A stretch of 64,000 bases of DNA from positions 222,249 to 286,248 of the forward strand of contig CAXAMN010025262.1 in the NCBI GenBank assembly GCA_963970005.1, written 5' to 3'. Position numbers and translations under genes: made by a program. Shown in pieces: positions 1 to 10,105 of this stretch (the first letter of the stretch is position 1; the number at the start of each line of letters is the position of its first letter). Source of the DNA: Durusdinium trenchii (taxonomy: Eukaryota > Sar > Dinophyceae > Suessiales > Symbiodiniaceae). The notes below the pieces were generated by a model that did no database searches, was not told the DNA's origin, and worked only from the letters and a program-made list of their open reading frames with translations.

Positions 1-2872
1 ACCAGGCCATGCGCTCCTCCTTGGTCTTGCCCTTCTTCTCAGGAGGTGGAGGTGTCTTGGCAATGCGCCTTTGCTTTGGTGTCTTTGGGCCAACCTCATC
101 TTCCTCCTCCTGTTCTTCCATCATCTGCTGCATATGGGCTGTCATGTAAAAAGGAGGTTCGTTCTTGACGGTCTCAAGCTTTGGATCTTTCATCTTCAAA
201 TGCTTTGCCACATCTTCGGACTTCAGATCCATGTCGGCATCTTTCACATGCTTTGGCGCATCTTTTGAAGTTGGGCTGCCTTGCTGTCCCTTGGCAGTCT
301 TGATGCGCTTTCCCATCTCTTTCTGCTTGATCGTCCATTCCTTTGCCCACTGGTTGAGGACTTTTGGCGGGCAACAATTCAAAGCCATATGGTGGTTCCA
401 TAGGCCGGTGTCATTGTCACACCTCAGGGCCTTGTTGCACGCACGGCAGACCATGTTCTTGCTGCCATCTCTGTTCTTGTGGGTGCATTTGGCTACCCAT
501 TCATCATAGCTGAGGATGCGCTCTTGGAACATGTGATCGAGCCATGGCACAGTATCTTTCTCTTTTTCTTCTTCTTGTCCATCTGACTCCTCGTCAGCTG
601 GCTCAGTGCCATTCTCATCCTCTTCAACTTCACCTTCAAACTCTTCTTCTTCTTCGAGTCCTTCGATCTCAGTCACATCAAGGGGATTGATGTTCTCCAT
701 AACTGGAGCTGCGAAGGATGGTGCGCTTGTTGCTCCTTCGCCTTGGCTTTCGACGCGCTTCATCACAACGTAGTCCTCTGGGTTGAACCCAGCTGCAGTA
801 AGCGCTTTGTCGATGACACTGCGGGCTGGATGGCTGGTAGCCGTCCATGTCTGGCTTTCCCGCTTCATCTCTGCCAACTCTTGAGTGGAAAGATCCTCGA
901 TCTTGGGCTCCTTCTCTTTTGGCTTCTCAGGCTTCTTTGCCTTTCCTGGCTTCTTGTAGCCACGATGCCTCTGGGCCTTTTCCCGACCTCGAGGCTGAGG
1001 GGCTTCATCAAACTTTCCCTCATCATCTTCATCATCCCAAGCTTGAAGTCGACCAGTACCCTTGGCACGAGCGATCTCATAGTAGTCGAGCTCCTCAGGG
1101 TAATTGGCCTCATAGTCGCGCCAGGATTCGAAACGATCCTGGGCCTTCTCAACGCGATGTTGCTCGGCGCGCTGACGGCTCTTCTCTTTCTTCTTGGCCA
1201 ATCTTGGGTCCATGCCTGATGCCAAATCAGCTGAGAGCCTTGGCGACTCCGCCGGAACCGAAGCGGCTCGGCGAGGAGTTGGCCTCTTCAGCAAGATCTT
1301 GGCTTCTCTCTCCTTTTCTTCATACTGTTCTTTCAGCCTCTTCATCTCGGCCTGTTGTTCCAAGATGGCGTCATTGGCTGCTTTGCCCTTGGCTTCGGCC
1401 TCTTCGATGGCCTTCTGGATTGTCTCAGACTTCTTCTCATACAGCTCGCGATTGGACTGCATGGTCTCTTGGATTGCTTGGTTCATGACTGCAATCCCAG
1501 CAGCTGCAATTCCAGGACGACCTTTTCCAGCTCCTGGCTTCTTTGGCATAGCCTTGACTTCAGTCCCAGCTTTTGCCTTGGCTGCTCCACGAGAAATTGC
1601 GGCAGGTGCTGCTTTCTCCATCTCGATGGCAAAGAGGGTGGCGATGTCAGCGGAATACTCAGGCTCGGGTTGATGCTCTTGAGCCATAGAGGTTTCAGAT
1701 TCCTCAACTGAAGCTACCTTCTTACTTTTACTCTTGCCTTTACCTTTAGAGTCTTTGCCTTTGCCACCTTTGCCTTTACCCTTGGAGTTTTGGTTGTACC
1801 AACTACTCTTGCTCCAATCATTCTTATACCAATCGTTCTTGTTCCATGAGTTGTTCCATGACGAGGGATTGGACCATGAAGAACCTTTTCCCTTCTGTTT
1901 ACCTTTGTCGTTTCCCTTGCCTCCATCTTGACTCTTTCCTTTTCCTTTGCCGCCTTTTGAGCCACCTTTGCCTTTTCCTTTGGCTTTGGCCAGACTTGCA
2001 AGTGAAGCTTGCATCTGGCTGGCAGCTGCGGCTAGTGCATCAACATCCATTGGTGCTGATCCAGTCTTTGCTTCTTTTCGGCTCTCGATGTTCTCGAGGT
2101 AGGCCAAAATCTCTGACTTCATGATGGCATAGTCAGTGAGTCTCGAACTCTGGAGATCAAGGTGATCTTGAAGTTTGGCTGGACACATCTGCTGAAGACA
2201 ACTTCTTGCGATGTCATCATCAAGAGCTTTCTTCTTCCGCTCTTCATACTTTCGCCTGATGTTTTCCCAGGCTTCTATGCTCTCTCTGAGCTTGTCCAAT
2301 GCACACTGTTGTGGGTGCAGGACCTTCTTCAGCAAAGCTGAGTTTGCTTGTGGGTTCTGTGGATCATACTTGGTGATCAACCGTCTCAATGCCTCTAGGC
2401 CAAAGTGCTGACCTCTGGAGGTATTCTTGACAATCTCGAGGGCTTCTCCCTCACATAGTGAGATCAGAGCCTGTCGGGCCTGAGCTGAAACAAGCTCGGC
2501 TCCTTCAGGATAATCATCTTCCAGAGATGTCTCATTGATCTCTGTGTCTTGATGCTCTTCGAGGAGCTGAATGCACTTTCCTGCATTCTTGTGACTTGTC
2601 TCAATCCAAGTCTTGAACTTGAAGTACCATGAATCCCAGGTACCTGTGTGTCCACTGAACTTGTCAGGCTTTGGAATGCCTTTCAACTCGGATCTGTCTC
2701 TTACTTCCACGCTAGTGGCTATGTTCCTTGTGATTGCCGTTTGTTGTGTATATGCTTCTGCCATTGCTCGTTGCAATTGGCTCTGCCCCTGCGCTAGGGC
2801 TTGCATCATCTGTGCAAATTGTTGTGCCATGTCTGTGGCTTGTGGTGCCTGTGCTCCTGGCTGTTGCGCCAT
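1..2872 (-). CDS. Gag-like protein of an LTR retrotransposon (5' part, runs off the window)
   Basis: One uninterrupted reading frame runs from an ATG at 2872 to the window edge, 957 codons with no stop; an in-frame stop lies just upstream of the ATG. The N-terminus is Gln-rich. It is followed by the layout of Copia-type Gag proteins: a 'DKFSGHTGTWDSWYFKFKTW' segment near residues 75-95, then a helical region. Next come a Lys/Gly-rich stretch (repeated GKGKGG, about residues 290-390), a long charged coiled-coil-like region (about 450-560), an acidic Glu-rich block (about 740-790), and a Cys/His cluster (CRAC, then HH and C; about 805-830) that could bind zinc. Family knowledge suggests a capsid/nucleic-acid-packaging role. 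No protease, integrase or reverse transcriptase is visible, because they would lie beyond position 1. Assignment to Gag is by layout and the flanking primer-binding site, not by a database match. Confidence 0.72.
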   Translation of the reverse strand, partial: MAQQPGAQAPQATDMAQQFAQMMQALAQGQSQLQRAMAEAYTQQTAITRNIATSVEVRDRSELKGIPKPDKFSGHTGTWDSWYFKFKTWIETSHKNAGKCIQLLEEHQDTEINETSLEDDYPEGAELVSAQARQALISLCEGEALEIVKNTSRGQHFGLEALRRLITKYDPQNPQANSALLKKVLHPQQCALDKLRESIEAWENIRRKYEERKKKALDDDIARSCLQQMCPAKLQDHLDLQSSRLTDYAIMKSEILAYLENIESRKEAKTGSAPMDVDALAAAASQMQASLASLAKAKGKGKGGSKGGKGKGKSQDGGKGNDKGKQKGKGSSWSNPSSWNNSWNKNDWYKNDWSKSSWYNQNSKGKGKGGKGKDSKGKGKSKSKKVASVEESETSMAQEHQPEPEYSADIATLFAIEMEKAAPAAISRGAAKAKAGTEVKAMPKKPGAGKGRPGIAAAGIAVMNQAIQETMQSNRELYEKKSETIQKAIEEAEAKGKAANDAILEQQAEMKRLKEQYEEKEREAKILLKRPTPRRAASVPAESPRLSADLASGMDPRLAKKKEKSRQRAEQHRVEKAQDRFESWRDYEANYPEELDYYEIARAKGTGRLQAWDDEDDEGKFDEAPQPRGREKAQRHRGYKKPGKAKKPEKPKEKEPKIEDLSTQELAEMKRESQTWTATSHPARSVIDKALTAAGFNPEDYVVMKRVESQGEGATSAPSFAAPVMENINPLDVTEIEGLEEEEEFEGEVEEDENGTEPADEESDGQEEEKEKDTVPWLDHMFQERILSYDEWVAKCTHKNRDGSKNMVCRACNKALRCDNDTGLWNHHMALNCCPPKVLNQWAKEWTIKQKEMGKRIKTAKGQQGSPTSKDAPKHVKDADMDLKSEDVAKHLKMKDPKLETVKNEPPFYMTAHMQQMMEEQEEEDEVGPKTPKQRRIAKTPPPPEKKGKTKEERMAW

Positions 2873-2999
2873 GTTGACTTGCTAGCCAGGGATTGAAGCA
2901 ATCCGGCTTTCCTGCAAGTGATGCTTGTTTTGTGGATCTCTGGTGCCAGAGCCGATGCGGCTCGGCGACCTTCGATTCGCAGACGGTAGCCGGGTCTTA

Positions 3000-3019
3000 G
3001 AACCGCGGCTCCGCTACCA
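3000..3019 (-). other. Candidate retrotransposon primer-binding site (initiator tRNA-Met type)
   Basis: Read on the minus strand this is TGGTAGCGGAGCCGCGGTTC. Its complement ends in CTCCGCT-A-CCA, the expected shape of a tRNA acceptor 3' end. The implied 5' end, AGCGGAG, has the A1:U72 pair that is characteristic of eukaryotic initiator tRNA-Met. It lies 127 bases upstream of the Gag ATG and directly abuts the candidate LTR. Confidence 0.55.
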
Positions 3020-3407
3020 TGAACGGAGAATTTAGGCTCTTAAACTCTGTGACCCCAGGTCACTGTCCCAAAGGTTGTAGTAGAAGCTTAGGCACACTTT
3101 TAGCTCCACTCCAAGCGTAGCTCTGGTAGTGAAATGAACACAAAAGTAAACCACAACTTGAACAAACGGCTGCAGTGAAACATACATCTATACAAGCTAT
3201 GTCATGTACATGTAACTGGTGCTACATCTGATCATGGTGGAAAGCTGTCCTTTTTTAGAAATGCCTTGCTCCAATGAGGATGTTACTAGCAGGCAGGCGC
3301 GACGTAATAAAAGTTACCAGGTCGCTCCCAACCAGATCCCACAGACAGTCATACAGTCATACGTATATACACATGCAAACATGTCGTACAATCTGGGAGG
3401 ATGTTCA
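3020..3407 (-). repeat. Candidate 5' LTR of the retrotransposon
   Basis: The segment next to the primer-binding site begins and ends with a 5-base inverted repeat, TGAAC...GTTCA, the usual TG...CA form of LTR ends, and is 388 bp long. The partner LTR would lie outside the window, so neither the identity of the two LTRs nor a target-site duplication can be checked. The outer boundary is therefore only the best candidate. Confidence 0.35.
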
Positions 3408-6400
3408 ACGGATGTCAACTGTTTCAATCCTTATGCATCGCCAATCCGATCCCACTTTATTTATCAATCTTCAACTGATGCTCAAGAACCCAAACCGAGC
3501 CAGTTCCAACGGGCGCCCTTGTCCCAGGCCGAGAAGCATTCCCGAAGCCACAAGCGGCCTCTAAGGCATAGCCGTTGGCGGCGTGGAAAATGGAGACCTT
3601 GCCGGACGGTCACATGGGGAGTTCGCCAAGGACATCCATAGACCCCGAAAACCCCGAATAACCGTGGCCTGTGATTGGGCGGGTATATTTCTGGCCATGG
3701 CCACGTATTCCAGCATCACCGATCCCCCCTAAGAGTGTCCCTCCCTGAGATAAAAGGGCCCGGATTTCACGCTATATTAATCAAACAGTGCCCCATGGTT
3801 TACGTGGATGGGACAATTCTGACCCTTTGCATGGCCAAACCGAGTTCGGATGACTCAAACAATAGAAATCCAAGGACCCAGAACCGGCATGGACAGTCGA
3901 TGGCGCCGAAACGAGTGTGTACTGAGCCCGGAAACAAAATAGGTCCAGACTGGGAACGACACATTTGGATGAAGCACGTGGCAAATTTAGACACCGATGT
4001 TCATCAAATGGGGTTGTCATTGTTTCCAGCTACCATCATGTTCAATTAATGGTGAACTTGCAGGATATGATCAAATCAGTCTACATGAACCTGACCTAGA
4101 AGTCATTTCCTCATTCACTCCACCAGCCAGCACCTGGGTGCCCATCTAAACACAGCTTTCGCCCAGGCACAATGTGCCAGTGACCTTGTGCCAAGGCCAA
4201 CTGCAGCGGCATTTGTCGCTGCGCATCACGCGCACGTAACGCAGCTCCTGCAGGCGCAGGCTGCGCATCGCATCGCTTGCAACGAGGCGGTTTCAAGGAC
4301 CTTTGGTGCATGATCCGATGTGTTTCCTCTCACGGGAAGCTGGCAGGTCACTGCAGTTTCAGTCTGACCTCCTCGGCAAATCCCTGAACACATCGAAGCT
4401 GGACCTTTCACCCGTTCTTGTTGAGACCGCAAATCTCCAGTTCGAGAAGTTGAAGGTGATCATAAGCAGGAAGCGTGATCCCTGACATTTTCTGCTTGGG
4501 CGCTAGTGCTGGTCCAACCTCGTGCCCAAGCGCGCACGACCACATCAACGCCGTGCCGGCAACATGGCACGCGTTAGAACAGGGTTTCATGGTGTAAAAG
4601 GAGTTGATATTCTACTCTGTATGAGTATAAGCCTTTCAGAATAGTATTATGTTCTCTGACATTCTGACATGTGGATATTTACAAAACCTTTCATGATCTG
4701 TAGGAGGATCAGGGGTTCTATGTCTGTCATCATCCGACCACGAGTCCACAAGGCTTCGGTCCTCTTTAAATCAGCATGTCCCTCCCTCCCTGAGACCTCT
4801 GACTCCCCGGCTGCGCTTTGCCCACGCATCGCTCATGGGTGCTTGAAAGGGTCCAATGCCAGTCGAACTGTTAGCACGCAAAGGGCACTGAACATGAGCT
4901 TGCTGGACCCCAAACCAGTCCAGTTCCCCAGGTACACCCCAACATCAGGTCCTCCAGGTCGAGATTGCCCTTCTCGTGTCCGTTGTTTTTGCTTCTGCCG
5001 ACTGCTTCTGACAATAGTATGAGAAGGAGCCCAGATCATTATAATGACAAAGCCTGAGGTCGTGTATTTGGAGCGTGATTTCGGGGACCAGTGACTTCTC
5101 CTACACTGGTTAGAGATTTGGCAATTACACATGCAAGTGCATCGGCCATATTGGCTAATACTCACTCCTGACTAAACCATACATAACTTCCACCACTCAG
5201 TTGTCTCCTCAGCGCCTCTCGGGCCACACGTGGAAGTTCGATCGGTTCAAACATGGGCACTTAATTCGGCTTAAAACTGAATTGGCGGGCCTGAACTGGG
5301 ACGTCCTCAGTGTTGGTCGTCGCTGGAGCCCTTCTTTTGATCTGTGGTCTAGGCTTCTTGGTCAAATGGGGGCACCCCTTGCCGCATGGCTTCTTTCGGC
5401 AAACTTGGTGCTCGGCGAAGGGCATCCAAAGAAGCCGAAACTTCCGCCACTCAGCCTTGCTCATAAGGGTCCTGGCGCCCTGCAGAAGCTACTTCATCAG
5501 GCAGTACTTAGGAGTGGTTGAAAGTTCCCATATATGTTCCCATGTTGATCACCCCCACAGGGCTGAACTCATCGTTTGTGCATCTTTGTTTTTAGCACTT
5601 GCGTCTTTCGTCTCACATTCCCAGTCGATTCGGATTGTTTTCAGAAGAATCACAAACAGTATCAACGCTACCAACTCACTCCCCTACGTTCAACGTGAAC
5701 TACATGCACTTAGAGACTCCAAAGTGGTCACAAGGTCCTTTTGGTCCTAGATGGGCGGTTCATGGAGTCAGGCGGTCTGAAACAACATCATCTCTTCAAC
5801 CCCTCGGAGGGGCAACGGGAAGCTCGCCAGGGCCGGGCAACGCTTTTCTCCAAACGAGGCCGCGGACCCTGGCATCCGCCGACGACACGCTGCCGCAACA
5901 TCCAAGCACAGTGGTGCAAAACCATGGTCCGCGATGCTATCGGTGGCTGAAGTGGCACAAAAAAATTGGATAAACCCAAAAACACACACGAAGAATACCC
6001 CCATAGGGTCTAGGTACCTCTTGAGGATGGGTTTGGAGGTGAAAGCACTTTCTGAGAATGGTCGAACTAGAACCAAAGGACGCCGGATTCGGATGGTACT
6101 GGACCCTTAGGGACCAGAACTCTGGCAGGATATCCACAATAGAAGTGCAATGAGTGTAATCTACGGACCTGATGGTCTGATGGTTCTGGGGCTCTATCTT
6201 TTGAGATCTGACTTTGGCAGAGCTTCTGCCACCGTCCGCGGTCACACGTGGCACCCTCCATGCAACGAGCTACGAAGAGAAGCCACACCGACTGGCGCCC
6301 TGTTGGCAACACGAACTCGGTCGATTCGATTCGGAGGATCCCAGGAGCTGTCGAATTTGGTGAACATAATCGATCTGTGCACAGTATGAAGACCATCGGC

Positions 6401-9396
6401 AGAACGGAATTATAATTTTCAGAGTCTGATCAAAAAGGCTTCCCAATGCAGGTCACATCATCAATCTGAAGCTGAATCTGGACCTCCTGGCCAGTCCTCT
6501 GAATCCAGAAACCTACCGAACTTCTCCGGTTGCCTTTAAACTCGGCGAGCCAATCGCCCCGGTCTGCGGGAAAACCAAGAGCTGTCGAAGACACTCCTAG
6601 GTGGACTGGACTCATGTCCAGTACGCACGACTGAGCAAGCACTTCAGTAATTAGGCACCCCAACCTGTGACTCTTGGATACTCTTTGTTCTGGTTTTGTT
6701 CTCGCTTTCGTGTTTGCTTTGTGAAGTTCATGCCCATCCTCCAGGCATCATGTGAGCTCGAAGATCACTGACATGACATGCGAGTCCTACCTTGATAAAA
6801 AAAGACCATCGGTTGCCAGGAGGCAGTCAGAACATGATCTTTTTGGACCTCCAAAGACCTAAGTTACTAAGTTGTCACATGTTTTTCACACCCCTTTGGT
6901 CGTCTCTCGTGCCGCAGTCGTGACGCTGGACATGCGACGCAGATCTCATCGCCCGCACATCCGGGCGAAGATGCTTCGCCGAACGGGACGCGGTCGCCCG
7001 ACGAGAGGCGCGACGAGAGGCATCCAACGGATCAAGATCTGAATTTTGAGGAAAAACATGATGAGTTTGTTGAACCTCTTGGTCCCAACCCTTGGTGCAA
7101 TCAAAAACCCAGGGTAACGACAGCGAGGGAACTGCCGCTGGCCAAGCTTGGGACGTCCAGCGACTGACATGCTTCAATCCAAACATCCAAAGCCCGCCAG
7201 GGCCCCGCTTGCAAAGGAATAATGGACCAACACCTTCCTACCTCTTCCTACTCGTAAGGTCCTATGGACATTATTGGCTCCAACTACCTTCTGAGAAGAT
7301 GGTTCGAGAGGGTTAGGTGGACTCAAACCACACGGGCCGGTCTCGGTCTTGCAGCCCTTGTTGTCCCCTCGATTCATCACAGTCATCGTGTGTTGTCCAG
7401 ATCATGGCCAGCTCCCCACGGGTGGAGCTCCCCACGGGTGGAGCTCCCCACGGTGTCGTTGCGTTTGGGCAGGTTGACTGGGCCTAGGGCCTCAACCACT
7501 CCGGGTGTGCACAACACTCCTCTCATCACGGTCAATCGATTGAGCCAGCCAAACAGATTACGCACAAGTCCTGCACGTCTGCGTTCACAGGCAGTGACAT
7601 CCTGTCACAAACCCTGTTTCGATATCTCTTACCCTCCCCTCTCTCTCTCTCGCTATGCTGGTTATACATTAGGTATTGTTCAAACGATTGACACACAAAC
7701 ATGACACCTTAGATCGACAAAATAATCAAACCCTTGCAAGATAGCTCTACACTCTGAATTTGCAACTGCTTGCGCGGCCAAGAGTTTAGAAGAAAACAAA
7801 GCAACGAAGAAAAGTGGGCAGCCGATGCAATACTGGCACGGGGAGCTGCCTGAGGGGTCTTCTTTTTGAACGCTCAAACATGATGAGCTGCCTGATGTAG
7901 GACGTTTGCAAAGCTTGCCTCTTAAGAAATGACTTTGTCCATCTACCGTAGCACCTCATGTGGCTGCTCGGTCCAAGGAACATAGATGAAGGAGCTCCAC
8001 GTCCAAACGTCCAACGCATCCAAACCTATAACATTTGCAAAACCCATGCTCCTTATATTTGATATCTTTGATACCAATATCATGTTATAAATGTTGGTTT
8101 TACCACTGCGCAATTCCTCCTCCGCAGCGCTTGGCGACACCAAAGACCGACCTCACTTGGCTCCTTTCGGGCTGGCCCCTCAGAAACGTCTGCGAACGTG
8201 TAGCGGACTGTGTAGCGCGAAGCGAACCACGCGCGACTCTCGCGTGGTGTGGGTCGAGCAGACCCAGCGAAGCACGAGGACATGGAGTCGGATTGGGGCG
8301 ACCAACAGGCTTGGTCTCCTCAAGCGCGTTTGGCCAAGATTAAAGCGTTTGGCCCGAACCCCTCGTCGCTCGTGACTCGTCGAACTTCTCCGCCGGAAAA
8401 ACCGGGGGCGATTAGCATCGACGTTCCTCGACGTTTATATCAAGCAGTCTCGGAGAATACTTACTAACATCTAACATCATCTAACAAAACACCAGGATTG
8501 GACTGCTGGCACTGCTGGCTTCTTCTTCTTCTTCTAAGCCGCGCGGCCTTTTTTACAAGGCCACTGCGGTGAGCGTGATCATCAGTTCCATGGCTGGTGG
8601 GTCATGAACTTACCACGAACCATTTGCGGAATTATGGACTCAATTTGGTGCACAAGACGCAATTATCACTTGACAGTGCCTCATAGATGAAGCCTTGGAA
8701 GTTGCCGCGGGCTGTGAGGACCTTCTGCCAAAAGAAAACATAATGAAGTCATGACTTGTCTTCAAAAACATCCAAACCCAGATGGGATCCAAGCCCATCC
8801 AACCAGTCCAAGTCCAACTGCGCTCTCATACATCGATGGAACGCCGATCGATCCACCCCGATGGGCGGTTCCGCGAGCGAGCCGGGCGTGCGGCAGAATG
8901 GCAGTTGGGTCGTCCTCTGCTCGTGAGAACAGAGGCATCTGTGCGTAGGACCTCTGCTGCGAAGAACAATTTGAGTCGCTTTCGACTCCTTCAAAGCAAA
9001 GCGATTTTGGGCCAAGATCCCACACATGGAGGAGCGAGATCTGCAAACATGCTTCTAGTCTTGGTGCTTCTGGTCCTCATTGTGCCCGATCAGAATTCCA
9101 CCGGGACGGCTGAGAACCGTGTGACATCATCCAACAGCCTGGTTTTTTGAGTTTGGAATTCGGACACGAGTTATGACTCATCATGGACGAGATAGATCGA
9201 GAGATGCGGAAAACGCTGAGAACAGCGAAGACAACTGCGTGAAACTGGTGGAAAATATCTCTAATATACAGGTCTAATGACAAGACCGGATTAATAACCC
9301 CCCCCCCCCACATGGTAGGTCAACAAGGTCAACAAGGTCTGAGATAACCACTCATGAGGTCCACTCCCCCTGAATTATCGGCTCAGGGAGCCATCG
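3408..9396. other. No gene assigned; GC-rich islands of unclear frame
   Basis: I find no convincing exon. GC-rich islands near 4190-4270, 5790-5940, 6900-7020, 8100-8420 and 8800-8950 could be exons by comparison with the rest of the window, but no frame gives a recognisable domain together with good splice borders. A plus-strand open frame at 8249-8467 is the longest plausible one and has no family resemblance. Confidence 0.4.
7411..7453. repeat. Short tandem repeat, 16-bp unit
   Basis: The unit GCTCCCCACGGGTGGA is present twice exactly and a third time in part. No gene context is evident. Confidence 0.85.
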
Positions 9397-9527
9397 TAGT
9401 CGTAGTCGTCGTCGGTAGTAGGTAGTAGGTAGTAGTAGGTAGTAGTAGGTAGTAGGTAGTAGGTAGTAGGTAGGTAGTAGGTAGTAGGTAGGTAGTAGGT
9501 AGTAGGTAGTAGGTAGTAGGTAGCAGT

Positions 9528-9575
<48 letters not shown>

Positions 9576-9585
9576 NNNNNNNNNN

Positions 9586-9662
<77 letters not shown>

Positions 9663-9694
9663 GTAGCAGTAGCAGTAGTAGTAGTAGTAGTAGT
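9397..9694. repeat. (GTA)n-type microsatellite containing an assembly gap
   Basis: About 300 bp of GTA units with GGTAGTA variants in the left half. The array is broken by ten Ns at 9576-9585, so its true length is unknown. Long open frames across it, such as poly-Tyr on the minus strand, are artefacts of the repeat. Confidence 0.95.
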
Positions 9695-9899
9695 CACAAC
9701 AATTTTAAACAAGCACAAAGAAAAGGCCAGGGACACAGGATCAAGTTACTAGGGGGTAGTAGTGCAGATTATTGATGGGGGACCGGCCCTTGTGAGGGGT
9801 ACCCTTTGTGAGCTTGTCAAATGATTGTTTTTAATTGGTTTTTAATAAGGCAATTTATAGGCCCTGAGCCCTGGACATTTTTAAGGATTTCATCAAACA

Positions 9900-10105
9900 T
9901 GTAGTAGGTAGTAGGTGGTGATGGTTGTGGTGGTGGTGTTGGTCGTGGTAGTAGCAGTAGCAGTAGCAGTAGCAGTAGCAGCAGCAGTAGCAGTAGCAGC
10001 AGCAGCAGCAATAGCTAGTACTAGTAGCAGTAGCAGTAGCAGGAGCAGCAGCAGCAGGAGTAGTAGTAGTAGCAGTAGCAGTAGCAGCAGCAGCAGTAGT
10101 AGTAA
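9900..10105. repeat. Compound trinucleotide array (GTA/GTG then AGC/AGT)
   Basis: About 200 bp of GTA, GTG and GTT units shading into AGC and AGT units, only 200 bp from the preceding array. The poly-Ser and poly-Leu open frames here are repeat artefacts. The intervening 9695-9899 holds nothing I recognise. Confidence 0.9.

Noticed and set aside
8249..8467. Possible plus-strand exon (…AISIDVPRRLYQAVSENTY)
   Set aside because: The frame is open and looks protein-like, but has no family resemblance, no clear acceptor and lies on the opposite strand to all other genes.
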